Source: Ignelater luminosus (Eukaryota > Arthropoda > Insecta > Coleoptera > Elateridae). From it: a DNA stretch of 64,000 bases. A model generated the notes under the pieces. That model saw nothing but the letters and a program-made list of their open reading frames with translations, did not search any database and was not told the DNA's origin. The position numbers and the translations under genes were made by a program. The stretch is from NCBI GenBank assembly GCA_011009095.1, contig VTPC01008821.1:124001-188000 (forward strand), read 5' to 3'. Of this stretch, positions 11,946 through 23,187 are shown one piece after another (the stretch's first letter is position 1; each line of letters opens with the position of its first letter).

Positions 11946-13429
11946 TTTTGTATAATATGCACGTTCGAGGACTGTATTATTCAATTTGGATGCGAGTTAA
12001 CAGTAAAGATTACTTCTGATAACTGTGCTCATAAAGTATTCTTTAAAATGATTGTTATTTCGTCTTTTAAAGATAAAACAACCTTGTAAATTATTAACAC
12101 AATAATTATATAGGTAATTTATTTTTGCTTTTATAAGTTTCCATCTTTATTGATAATTCTTAATTTCATTTCTTGAATCAATTTTAATGAGAAACCTACC
12201 ACAGTTATATCCTGAAATAAAATGTGAACTTCAGGTTTCTCATTTTATCTGTCATTGAAGTCTCCGATAATAAACATAAGGTAAATTAATGGATTCATTT
12301 ATTTAAAGTATAATTCCACCTAATGGGTAAGCAAACATACTTCTATATAATTACAATGGCAATTCCTTTAATATATCCTAATATACAGGGTGATCTCAGA
12401 AATTGGATAGTTAACTCTATTAACGATTTTGACTAATATGTTAGAATTGATCATTTTGGCATGCTCTACTTTAACAGTACACCAATACATAACGGAATTA
12501 ATGGGAATAAAACGGTACTGGTAGATCATTCAAATTTTGACAGCCAGCAGTAGGCCATCAAATGAAATTCTGCATAATAATTTTTAAGTAAGTCTACCAT
12601 CTTTCACAGATGGTCACGAGAAGCCAAACTCGAACTCAGAGAGGTATAGAGATTAGGTTTGCATTAAGAAACTTAAATTTACTTGTTGTAATACAAGCAT
12701 ATCGAAAAAAAAGATATGAAATGACAAGAAAAGTTGGAAAAGTTTGCATTTTTCTCTCGTTACCCTCCGAATCAAATTTCTTTAAGCTACTGTGTAGATT
12801 TAACTCTACAGGTTATGTTGTCGTCACGCAAATTAGTTTACAAAGTTGAAAGCTACTTTCTTACCACATGAAGTGGCTTCAAAACTTAAAGCATATTAAT
12901 ACTTTTGTACCCTCCCATTCTATATTAGATATGTGTGGAATTTTAATGATCGCCCGGGATTTTCAAATAAAAATATAAAAGTATCCTGGACAACTTGTGA
13001 TGTTATAGCAACATTAACCATCGTACCTGCAGATGATAGTTTGGATTCATCAGTGTAATGTCCAGTGAGTGGCAAATTTAATCAACGCCTCGTCATGTTG
13101 GTTGTTTCTGGACAGACTTGCACGTCATGGTGCGCTAGCTAGACTCTATTGACTCCAATAAACTAACGTGAGAACGATGACAAAGAATGCAACACAATAA
13201 ACAGCAGAAAAGAATAAGAAAAGAAGCAGAAGATTTTTACCGATGCGGACGCTTCCGTGGTGGATCTTGAGATACAAATATTCTACTGTAGGACATGAAT
13301 CTGTATAATGGAAAACTCTGACTCTTATGAAAAGAAGACTTCTTTAGAGGGCGCATTCTATATTTTATAAATCCCAGGAAGAATTTTTCTGAGCATCATT
13401 GCTCAGAGGAAGATTATCGGCTTTACCAA
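11946..13429. other. Unassigned stretch
   Basis: No supported gene. At 12387 the sequence TA followed by CAGGGTGATCTCAGAAATTG looks like the outer end of a Tc1/mariner-type terminal repeat. No transposase similarity or matching second end was found nearby, so it is not called. The 79-codon frame at 12610-12849 is not recognised. Confidence 0.4.
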
Positions 13430-13620
13430 GAAAGATTGCTGAAAGCTATTTACTAGAATTTAGTAAGAAAATTTTAATTAATATCCGATTTTGCTTTTGG
13501 GCCTTTGAGCAAGCTCAGATTTGTTTTCTTGGTTCAAATTCATTACTCGGTGGACATATTGATCTTTTCATGCTGCAAGGTTTTAGAAGTTTTCAATTAA
13601 GCAAATGAAAGTTTCATAAG
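13430..13620 (+). repeat. Left arm of a widely spaced inverted repeat
   Basis: Matches the reverse complement of about 16465-16650. The best-preserved block is TTAATTAATATCYGATTTTG followed by a short Y-rich link and CCTTTGAGCARGC. Farther along both arms share GATCTTTTCA, TTTTAGAAGTTTTC-like and GGAAGTTT-like blocks. The arms are clearly diverged, so the structure is old. No open frame is preserved. Confidence 0.6.
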
Positions 13621-13979
13621 CATGGATAAGCGTGACAGCCTGGTACGCCCTAGGAAATAATGGTGACGCAGAGAGGCATCTCTTCAATTTTGAAGAAGTT
13701 GAAGCGAACGTGTTAGAGAATCAGATAGATGTAGTGTTAATTGGGGCGACGGAAGAGGATAATTTTGTTGAGACTAGGTTTCATCCACAACCGTCAGTCT
13801 AACGAAAGCTTTAACTAACTGTTGGTAAAAGCAAATGAATAGTGATAAGTCCAAATAAGGATACGACGATCGTATAATCGATGCTTGCATAATTTTCATA
13901 TTGTGTTTTTATATATATGACATTTGTTTTTTAGATATGCAGCTTCCATCTCTTCCATATACGTAGAATACCTGTCGAA

Positions 13980-14550
13980 AAAAAAACAAAAGAGGAACAA
14001 TAAAGCCCCGGTCTCCTGAAAGCTTAAATGCTTGAAGCTTGAAAGCCTTTCTCTACCATTACAAACAAACCAAGTCCCGTTTCAAAAATACAAACAAAAT
14101 ATGAGGAAAAATCAAAAGACGATCTGTGGTGTCTAGATGGCTTAACCATTAACCAAAGTCCCATCTCGAAATATAAAATGTCTGTCAAGGAAAAACAAAA
14201 GACCAAAGGTGGTTTTTGAATTTCTTGAAAGCCTTTCTCTTACCACTACCAGCAAACCAAGCTCCACCTTCTTATCATTAGTACCTATTTCTGAAATACA
14301 AACAAAAGATTTGAAAGAATCCAAAAACGATCTATGATGTCTAAGTGGCTTTAAAGTCTTCTTGTACCACTACCAACAACCAACGTCTTATCTAGATACG
14401 ATAATAGATATAGGATGCCTGTCAGAAAAAAAAAACAAAAGACGAACAAAGTTCTTCGCCTACCACTATTAATAAAACCAAGTTCTATACCGGTAACACT
14501 ATTCATAAACGAGGAAAAAATAAAAAATGATTCTGGGTGTTGCATCTACT
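13980..14550. repeat. Degenerate tandem repeat, 90-190 bp spacing
   Basis: Five imperfect units each contain a core like TACCACTACCAACAACCAAAG followed by TCCCATCTCG-like sequence, an A-rich block with ACAAAAGAC and often GATGTCTAGATGGCTT. Core positions are near 14053, 14140, 14240, 14368 and 14460. Related units recur at 16680-16990 in the same orientation. Confidence 0.65.
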
Positions 14551-16464
14551 AACATAAGATGGCGTTTTCTTTTTTAGGTTGTAAGTCTATTGTAGTAAAT
14601 GACAGAAATGACAACTTCCTATATGGATATTTACGCTTGCAATAAATTAAGTGAAAGCAATTGTTCTAACCCAAAAATACATGAATGTTCTTATGATACA
14701 TAATAATGTTGTGATACACAACACTGCGTGAGCGTAAACAGCGAATTGCACGACCTGTGACTTTTAAGAAAAAAATTAAATTTGATACTTTCTGACATTT
14801 GGTTAAGCTGTTAATTTATAGCACATTTAAATTTGATAAAAGTCAACTGAAATAAAATGAATAGTTAACAATCAATTATAAAAGGATAAATTTTAATTTA
14901 GTTGTTGCCAACGTGACGGACGTGTAAAATGAGTAATTACACATTTCGTATTAAAAATATGGATCGCCATAATGGGTGTATTAATCAATAAAGCAGGTTC
15001 GTGTGTTAAGATATCTTCTCTTTACAGTTTAGTATTGACAGGAGGCAATAATTGAATAACAAATTCTAAAATGAAACCCATTTAATTTCCCGACATTGAC
15101 GGCGTAAGTAATGAGTGTTTTGACGCAAGTTAATAAAATATGAAAATATATTCATAACCGTGCTGCAATGTGGCATGAGTGTAATTGAAACATTTATCTG
15201 TACTCTTCTAGTTCTTCTTCTTGATGCGTACAGAAACAGGCGATAATCCAGCAATCCGGGTATACAAACAACTTTCGCGCCTCTCCATAACATTTACTTG
15301 TGGAATGCATTCTATTTACACTTTTAATTACTGTATTTAATTAATAATAAAAGCAAATATATGTACGCAAGGAGAAACCTTTGCAAATATGCAAAAAAAC
15401 CGTAACGAGATTGAGAGAGAAAGAAAGAAGAGGAAGGAGGGATTCCTTTGTTTGTTGACCCTATTGGTATTTTGTTTTAATAAAATCAATTACATTCCGT
15501 AGGCTGTATTTATTATATTGCATTGTGTACCATGTAATAACATTTGAAAATTGTTTTGTTTTGCGTAGGGGTTACTATTGATTAAATTAAATCGAATGTA
15601 AAATTTAAATTGGAACGATCTTTTCTCCGGACGCTGGCTGAGTTTGTTTATTTATATATCGCCAATTGACATTTGTTCGATATTATAACAAAGTAGGTAC
15701 CACCTGCTTATCTAAAACTATTACATTGTTTATAGCGATAACGTTTGGTGACAATATATATATACACACACGCGCTTGTATATATCGGTTAAGAAGACAT
15801 AATTTACTTTTGTGGGTGTAGTGTTATGCAACAATTTTTATGGCAAGATGCCCTTTTTTCATTTTATTATGTCGTGTTAGTAATCTTTTAGATGTTTCAA
15901 CGCTGCATGATAAAAGAAAGCAAATAAATAAATCTGAATGAATTGTCACCTATAGTATGGAGGCGTCTCAAGACTTTTTATCTTTTCAATGGGAAGCGTT
16001 ATATGAATGCAACCTACAAATTTGATTCTATCGGCACTCATGGAATGCCTGAATTACCATTTGAATTAACAATAAGTTATAAGCCGGAAAGACCATATGG
16101 TTAATTAAGCCGTTACAACAACCACGATAGCGATTTGGCCATGTAAAATAATTATTATCCTAAATTATTTTCATTTCAATAGAAACCAAAACGATATCAG
16201 TCGCAGGATATCCAAGAAGTGTATAATCTCTATCTGGGACTGATTCTGTCACTTTAAAAGTTCGTTTGTTTACAAAAATACAGTAAACGGGATGCCACTC
16301 ACTTTTGGCCTAATAGTATTCCAAAGGACAGACAAATAAGTAAAATCGTAAACACCAGGTCTACGTTCCTTTGGATACCTGGGAACTCGCTTCTGCTTTT
16401 CAGTCACTGAGACACACCAAAGAGTCACATTTTCATCAACCCTAAACGATAAGATAAAACAAAT
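14551..16464. other. AT-rich spacer between the inverted arms
   Basis: No gene recognised. Contains a purine tract at about 15409-15441 (GAGAGAGAAAGAAAGAAGAGG-like) and a short mixed AT/AC microsatellite at about 15754-15772. Open frames are short and featureless. Confidence 0.5.
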
Positions 16465-16650
16465 TTAAAACTTCCATCCGCTTGATGTTTGAAAACTTCT
16501 GAAACTTTGAAACTTGAAAAGATCGGATCAATTTAAACGAAGAAAACACATTCGATCTTTTAGGAATTCCCCATATCGCCTGCTCAAAGGTCCAAAAACA
16601 AAATCAGATATTAATTAACATTTTTTAATTAGATTCATTGTTCAAAGATT
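16465..16650 (-). repeat. Right arm of a widely spaced inverted repeat
   Basis: Reverse-complement partner of about 13430-13620. It carries an extra block of roughly 30 bp (around 16550-16578) that the left arm lacks, so one arm has gained or lost sequence since the inversion. Confidence 0.6.
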
Positions 16651-16679
16651 ACTAGATTCTGGTTCCCAAGGTGTATTTG

Positions 16680-16990
16680 TCAAAAAAAAACAATAGAAGA
16701 TGGGTAGTTTTAGAAGCATTTATAAGCAAAACATTCCCCTACCACCACCAGTAACCGCAGTTCCATCTCGGTATCACTGTCTTTTTCCGATATAAACACA
16801 AAACGAAGAAAAAATAGAAGACAGTCGATGATGTCTAGATGGCTTGTAAACCATTTCTCTATCACTACCAACAACCAAAATCCCATCTCGATACGTCATA
16901 TTCTCAGATATTGGATGTCAAAAAAAGCAATATACTATCGGTGGTGCAAGGATCATTTGAAAACCATTCCCGCACCACTCCCCACTCACA
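16680..16990. repeat. Second cluster of the degenerate tandem repeat
   Basis: Two to three units with the same core as 13980-14550: CTACCACCACCAGTAACC near 16740 and TCACTACCAACAACCAAAAT near 16863. GATGTCTAGATGGCTTG lies between them. The overlapping small open frames at 16828-17168 are repeat-derived. Confidence 0.6.
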
Positions 16991-17585
16991 TTTACCCACA
17001 AAGCATTCTAGTACCCTAGATTATATATCAATTCTGTTTTTCTTCCTTTTTCTTGCTATTTACTGTTGCCCGTCTCTTCGTCGTGGAGTCGATTCAAAGA
17101 GAACCGTCCAGTTAATTAATACGACAAAACATTCGTCGACGTGTGTGCATTCAAATCCATCGCTGTAAATTCCCCACTTGACCGGTTAAATACCAAAAGT
17201 AACATCTAAAACGTCTTCTACTGCCTTTTGTGACTTAACAATGAACCTCAATTACGATTTCAAGACTGGATCTGTTTAACCTTCAACCACGAACAGAACA
17301 AAGATAGGGAGAAAAAAGTAACCAACAATAGCAACGAACCAGTTTAGCTACAGCATACATTGATTATTGCTCTATCGACAAGTAGCAGACTACCTAGTTT
17401 GTTTAATCGTTGATCCCAGCACAAACAAATTTTCAACGGTAGCTAATCTCAGCCAAAGCCGATCAACTTTGCACAATGCATCCGCCAGCTAGCCCCAACA
17501 ACGCATTACAACGTAACGTAACCTCTTTCTTTTTTCTTGTCATAACAACTTTAACAATAAAAAATAAAAACAAATAAATAACTAC
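16991..17585. other. Unassigned stretch up to the transposon insertion
   Basis: No gene or repeat recognised. The sequence is AT-rich with scattered short open frames. Confidence 0.5.
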
Positions 17586-17665
17586 TAAAGGGTTTTCCAA
17601 TAAGAGGTGTTATTTTGAATAGCCCGCTATTTCGGTAGATGTCACTTTTGAAGCTATCATTTTTT

Positions 17666-18234
17666 NNNNNNNNNNNNNNNNNNNNNNNNNNNNNNNNNNN
17701 NNNNNNNNNNNNNNNNNNNNNNNNNNNNNNNNNNNNNNNNNNNNNNNNNNNNNNNNNNNNNNNNNNNNNNNNNNNNNNNNNNNNNNNNNNNNNNNNNNNN
17801 NNNNNNNNNNNNNNNNNNNNNNNNNNNNNNNNNNNNNNNNNNNNNNNNNNNNNNNNNNNNNNNNNNNNNNNNNNNNNNNNNNNNNNNNNNNNNNNNNNNN
17901 NNNNNNNNNNNNNNNNNNNNNNNNNNNNNNNNNNNNNNNNNNNNNNNNNNNNNNNNNNNNNNNNNNNNNNNNNNNNNNNNNNNNNNNNNNNNNNNNNNNN
18001 NNNNNNNNNNNNNNNNNNNNNNNNNNNNNNNNNNNNNNNNNNNNNNNNNNNNNNNNNNNNNNNNNNNNNNNNNNNNNNNNNNNNNNNNNNNNNNNNNNNN
18101 NNNNNNNNNNNNNNNNNNNNNNNNNNNNNNNNNNNNNNNNNNNNNNNNNNNNNNNNNNNNNNNNNNNNNNNNNNNNNNNNNNNNNNNNNNNNNNNNNNNN
18201 NNNNNNNNNNNNNNNNNNNNNNNNNNNNNNNNNN
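17666..18234. other. Assembly gap (569 N)
   Basis: Run of N inside DD41D copy A. The flanking sequence maps onto 29075 and 29583 of copy B, which predicts 507 missing bases. Open frames running through this stretch are artefacts. Confidence 1.
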
Positions 18235-18849
18235 AGTGATGAGGCCCATTTCCACCTCGGTGGCTTCGTCAACAAGCAAAATTGTCGGATCTGGGGCTCA
18301 GAAAATCCAAGAGTTATTGTTGAAAAGTCTCTCTATCCTCAACGTGTGACTGTTTGGTGCGGTTTATGGTCCGGCGGAGTCATTGGACCTTACTTTTTCG
18401 AAAATGAGGCTGGAGCAACAGTTACGGTGACTGGATTGCGCTATCGAGAGATGATTAACGATTTTTTATGGCCGGAATTGGATGGTATTGATCTGGACAA
18501 CGTTTACTTTCAACAAGACGGCGCTACGTGCCACACAAGCAACGAAACCATTGATCTTTTACGGAAAAAGTTTCCGGACCGTGTTATCTCTCGAAGAGGT
18601 GATCACAATTGGCCACCGAGATCTTGTGATTTAACACCTTGCGACTTCTTTCTTTGGGGCCACGTGAAAGAGAAGGTCTACGCCAACAGCCCAGCGTCGA
18701 TTCAAGACCTCAAAGATGGAATTCGTGAGGCTATCGAGGACATAGGGCAGCCACTTTGCGATTTGGTTATGGAAAATTTCATGAAAAGGATATTGTCCTG
18801 TAAGCGTGGTCGTGGTGGTCATTTGCCTGATGTTATTTTCCACTATTAA
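18235..18849 (+). CDS. DD41D transposase, 3' portion (5' part lost in assembly gap)
   Basis: Encodes the C-terminal part of the transposase, equivalent to residues 158-361 of copy B. It begins directly after the N run with the SDEAHFH block carrying the first catalytic Asp. It continues through the second (QQDGATCH) and third (DLTPCDFF) catalytic Asp residues and ends at TAA 18847-18849. Two protein changes relative to copy B are visible: Ala for Val in GIREVIEDIG, and Met-Lys for Asn-Glu in ENFNERIL. The second comes from moving a single A, which leaves the length and frame unchanged. No stop or frameshift is seen in the readable part, so an active enzyme is possible. The Met at 18346 is internal, not a real start. 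Confidence 0.9.
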   Translation, partial: SDEAHFHLGGFVNKQNCRIWGSENPRVIVEKSLYPQRVTVWCGLWSGGVIGPYFFENEAGATVTVTGLRYREMINDFLWPELDGIDLDNVYFQQDGATCHTSNETIDLLRKKFPDRVISRRGDHNWPPRSCDLTPCDFFLWGHVKEKVYANSPASIQDLKDGIREAIEDIGQPLCDLVMENFMKRILSCKRGRGGHLPDVIFHY

Positions 18850-18956
18850 CGGCATACCTTCCTCTTTATAATGAAATAAACATCCGATCATTTATATTAA
18901 AAAATGGCACTTTTCTTTGAATATCAAAATAACACCTCTTATTGGAAAACCCTTTA

Positions 18957-19105
18957 GAACGAACAAAAGAACGTATAACAGTTAATTTCATCTTCAGCCA
19001 GTGAAATTGTGGCAAAAGATTCTAACAGCTTGAGCTGAAATTGGAATCCCTGCTCCATAATGGGCTGCCAAATATAGTACGCAGAATTTTTCAGGTCAGC
19101 CATGG
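18957..19105. other. Short spacer between transposon and MITE
   Basis: Nothing recognised. Confidence 0.5.
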
Positions 19106-19276
19106 CTAGTACAATGTGTCAACACTGTTAAGCTAACAGACAACTGTTGACAATTGTGATATGGGAGTTTGTGTTTTTTTTATGTTATATTATTTGTTGT
19201 AAACTTAACTAAACTTCACAAGTCACAACTATCAACATCTATCTACTGTTTTAACAGTGTTGACACATTCTACTAG
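19106..19276. mobile_element. Small palindromic MITE-like element, 171 bp
   Basis: Both ends read inward as CTAGTASAATGTGTCAACAC followed by TGTTAA. The similarity continues, with one small indel, for about 60 bp through an inner TGTTGAYARTTGTGA block, leaving a central spacer of about 50 bp. There is no coding capacity. The element could fold into a long hairpin. No target-site duplication was certain, and the superfamily is unknown. Confidence 0.7.
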
Positions 19277-21412
19277 TTGTGACTAACTTTGACTGCTTTT
19301 TCGTTGTCGTTGTCAAAAGACATCTAGTTGTTAGGTTAGTTGTTGCTCATTACCTGTTACCTGTCAATTATTACTGCTTTATGTGCCTTCGTATGTTAGT
19401 AAATATCAGAGCTGGTTTTTGAGTTGTCTGCAGGGATATTTAAATACAAACGTTTTAGCATTAAATACATGTCAGCACCAGAGAAATTCGAATCGGTAAA
19501 GAAGGTATGATTTCAAGTCTACGCGATGTTTGGAGCAAAAACGTTCAAAAACAAAAAAAAGTTTTGTCAGTGGTCCTAATTTGAGGTTAGAGATTTTGAT
19601 TAGACATTTAAATCTTTAGTTGTACTGAAAACGAATAGCAATTGGGATTTTTAATTTGTGCTGTTTTCGTGTTGCGTGTACGATTGGAGATGAAGTTCAC
19701 TCAAGAATTGACAACAACTCCTATAGTCGGTATCGTTTCAATGCAAATATGGATGACCATAGAATAACAGGTTATGTTCTTACATCTCTACTTGAATTTT
19801 GCTGAAATTGCGCCAATGTACGAACTAAAAATTTTGTAGCACTGATGAATCAAAAACGTTAAGTGTTCGGGTTCAGTTTCCAAGAATCGTCGGAAGCGAA
19901 GATGGTATTGTCGGACCATAAAACCCCGATTCTAGGCAGGCTGACAGGTCGATTCCATGAAGAATTGAGATCAGATGAGAAACAGTGGAGGTATATCTAA
20001 CCAACGTCTTCACTCATATACATAAAATGGGCAGACTGCGACTGTAAGTAAAACAAAAAGAACCACAAACAATCACAGATTCTTTAAAGTAAAAAAGCGT
20101 GGAAAGATTGTATCTAAGGAATTCTACACGGACCAAATCGAGAAATTTTGATGAGGTAAAGTCAAATAATGTATTTTTGATTGGTCTTAACAAATTCTTA
20201 CAATTATAAAAGTTACATTCATTTTGTAGAGCAAACTTCGAGTTCATGGTATTTCAGAAAAAGAGAGGTAAAGAGTAGATAGGGATCTGGATCAGGTCCT
20301 GTAAATCGTTTATTTATTTTGAAATAATTTAATCTAAATTAGTCAATGTTGCAGAATATTGAATGAATCCAAAATAGACCAAACGGTATACAGAAATAGT
20401 TTCTTAATCATGGACGTCTCAAGGAAGGTGCAATGGAAGATATTTCCAGAAGTTTAATATTAGAATTTTGGCAAAGGAAGCAAAGCAGGTTCAGTATTAT
20501 TCACGTCAGCCAATCTGACAGGTTTTTCCCACCATAGTTGGATAACGACTTTGCTTTTTGGTCGTGTGCAATAAAAGTACAAACAAGAAATGAGTACTGT
20601 AAACCAACAAAACGCTTTACTTATGATTTCTGTTTATTTGGATTTCAATCTAGCCATCTATTATACCCTTTACCTCATTTTTGAAAAGGTTTCTCGTCCT
20701 AGTCGGTAAGATATTAAGTTTATAATAAGGTCTAAACCTGGAAACCTTTATTTGGCCATGCAATGTACCGTTTTGAGTTATGATTTGAACTGTAGAAAAA
20801 TATCAAAAACATCCAGAATGTAGAAGTGGTTAAAGTTTAGGGTTTTTGATCTTTTAACTACTTTAATCATATGCCTCAGTGAGCTTGAAGAAAGAAGTCT
20901 GTCTAGGCTAGATGAGAAACTGTTGTAGTCAAGCATTGAATCTTCCTTTCTATACAGTTATTGATGGATTATAATAACCTTAGTTGCCAGATTTGGTAAA
21001 TGTACCATCGGAATGGAAAAAAGGAAGGTCACAGTATTTCATTCTTCTTTCAGGGTGGATCGCTTTATGAGCTTGGAGCTTATTTGCATACAAGAAAAGC
21101 AATTTTTGGGAAGGTCAAAAGTATGTATTCAATAAGAGTTTGGAAGTTACTGTTTCGGTATTCAACTACAGAAATCCTTAAATGAGAATAGTCAATTTGA
21201 CGATTCGAATCTTCGGCCTCCCAAATACAAATCAGAGCATTTATTGCACAATCACGTCGTCGCTGTTGTGGAACTGTATGTTTTGCACTTTCCCTGCAAG
21301 AAATTTTGCCGACGCCCATGTTCTTCACTGTTGAATCTAATATCAAGTTACTGTAATTTTAATTTTTTTTTGTCAGTTTTAATCAAGAGTAATAAGACCA
21401 TTTTGTTACGTC
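19277..21412. other. Unassigned stretch
   Basis: No supported gene or repeat. The open frames (for example 88 codons, minus strand, 21080-21346) have no recognisable domains. Confidence 0.5.
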
Positions 21413-21418
21413 TTTATT
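21413..21418 (-). terminator. Candidate polyadenylation signal of the ATP synthase epsilon gene
   Basis: AATAAA on the minus strand about 115 bases beyond the proposed stop codon. Confidence 0.45.
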
Positions 21419-21532
21419 TTAATCCCGGGCAAACTATTGTGTAACACAGAGAAAAGTAAGTTTATGCTTAATGTTAATTGAACTAACAAAAAACACTTAA
21501 AACTAGTAAAAACTGTACATACACCAACCATG

Positions 21533-21858
21533 CTAGGCATCTGTAAGGGAAAATAACCTTTAATTAATAAAATTAATATATAGAAACATCTTATTAAATG
21601 CAATTACACTGGTAACACTTACTGACTTTTTCACCAGCTCTACCATCCTTCCAACGCCTTATTATAATGGAACTTAAGGACCTCTTCTTGGCTTCTTCGC
21701 GAGGCTTAGGTTTAAGTGCTCTACGAAGCAGACTTGCCGCGATGAAAGAATAATATACATAACTAAAAATTCGATTTAAATTGGTAAACCATAGCTGTAA
21801 AGAATTGTAACAAAATTAAAACTTACGTGAAACCGGCAATTCTCCATGTTTCACTCAT
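21533..21858 (-). CDS. ATP5F1E: Mitochondrial ATP synthase epsilon subunit, divergent, three exons
   Basis: Predicted 59-residue homologue of the smallest subunit of the F1 central stalk, which binds gamma/delta at the foot of the rotor in the mitochondrial matrix. Exons are 21858-21827, 21762-21623 and 21540-21533. The introns are 64 and 82 bp, both GT-AG, with donors GTAAGT and acceptors TTTTTAG and CCTTACAG. The protein starts MSETWRIAGFTY, matching the family start M-x-x-W-R-x-A-G-x-T-Y. It continues with YYSFIAASLLRRALKPKPR, matching Y-S-N-I-A-A-R-x-L-R-x-A-L-K, then REEAKKR and a W-K-D-G segment, ending KVNA. Odd points are Phe for the usual Asn after Ser, and loss of the usual K/R-F-T-P before Trp. 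If the last intron is not spliced, the frame ends a few residues later. It is probably a diverged paralogue, as Drosophila also has two epsilon genes. No broken codon is seen. Confidence 0.8.
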
Positions 21859-23187
21859 AACCTTTTAGACCTTTGTTATCTAACTATAATCTTTAAGTTT
21901 TCCTATAAAACCTTTTTTAATAGCAATAAAATAACAGGCTTACCCTTAAGGTAACCACTGCAAGAACGCCATAAGTGTCAAATTGAAAAACAACGCCACC
22001 TATAAAAACAATACACTCATGTCGCACTTATTTTTTAATGTAGGTGCGAACATAATAAATTTGAATTTTAGAGGTTATAAAATGTATTACACCCTTTTTG
22101 CTTATAGAGAAAAAAGATTGCTTTTAACAAAATCTATAATAATCACTAAATATGGATGTTGAAGACAACTTATTAAAAATTTTAATCAGCTGTTGTAAAA
22201 AAAGCAGGAATATTTTATTATTCGGGAAATTTGACATTTTTATGTGTGTCCTCGTTTTTGGAAGATTATATTACGTTTATTCTATATCGAAGAAGCGACC
22301 GCTGGAGTCGCGCTAAAGTTGTTAGGTCCGGACTTTTATTGCCATAAATTATAATTAAATGAATTATAAAAATTCCTGACTCCCCAGAACTACAGTTATA
22401 CTATGTAATCTTTTAAGGGGGGGCATAAAATCTTAATTTATTTACATTTTCTGTTTGTATAGTTAATTCGCCTTTTTCTTAAGTAGACTTTTAGTGTTAT
22501 GAATTTTTCGTCATATTAATTTTCATAACGAAAGCTTTTTAAGAAGAGAAAACTTTTCGTAATAATTATTATATTTTTGGTTCTGGAGGTTCATTTATAA
22601 TAATATTAACTAACAGCCTACTGCCTACTTAAAGTTGTAGTAGTTAAGTTAGAAAACACATCAATCAAGTAGCCAACATTTGTCATCGTTAATGAGACGT
22701 TGCATGCTTAGACTCTTCAAAAAGGAATAAGAACTTTAACATTTTTATCTTTTATTAACACCTTTCTGGTTTACAATTTTATTTGAAACCGGACGTTTTA
22801 AATTAAACGAAACGTAAAATTTAAAATTCTCATTTCCATATTAAATTAATTGTAGTCGTTTTTAGTTGCACCATCTTGCTAATATTAATTAGTTTGAAAT
22901 AATCTCGGAAAGATTTAGATTCATTGAGAATGTACTATTAGATTTTATTGCAATAATATTTATTGCCAGTTTTACTCATTCCTATCCTGCCTGCAATATA
23001 AGAGTATAACAACCTTAGTAAAGCTACTTTTAATTTTGCCCTCCCTAAGTTTCGAATTGTGCAACTTTTGTTGCACCAGTTTATGATCATACATAATTCA
23101 CATGTACCGTAGGTTAATTATCAAGATGGCAGTTTTAGTCTTTTGGCCACCTTCAAAACTTGATGTGTTTAGATTATAGAATGATAG
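21859..23187. other. Upstream flank of the epsilon gene and unassigned DNA
   Basis: No further gene. Immediately upstream of the epsilon start codon, the minus strand has a possible 5'-UTR donor (GTAAGC near 21945) that could mark an untranslated first exon. No TATA box is evident. A short hairpin (GCGAC...GTCGC) lies near 22300. Confidence 0.4.

Larger units (their letters stand above)
17588..18954 (+). mobile_element. DD41D Tc1/mariner transposon copy A, interrupted by an assembly gap
   Basis: The element has perfect 31-bp terminal inverted repeats (17588-17618 and 18924-18954; both begin AAGGGTTTTCCAATAAGAGG read inward) and is flanked by TA duplications (17586-17587 and 18955-18956). Positions 17666-18234 are N. 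What remains is nearly identical to copy B at 28998-30302. Apart from the gap the two copies have equal lengths, so the missing segment should be 507 bp, whereas the N run is 569. The small number of differences and the perfect ends indicate recent transposition. Confidence 0.95.

Noticed and set aside
12387..12410. Possible Tc1/mariner left end (CAGGGTGATCTCAG after TA)
   Set aside because: No partner terminus or transposase sequence downstream; a 20-bp resemblance is not enough.
17551..18349. Long open frames on both strands across 17.55-18.35 kb
   Set aside because: They run through 569 N and have no coding meaning.
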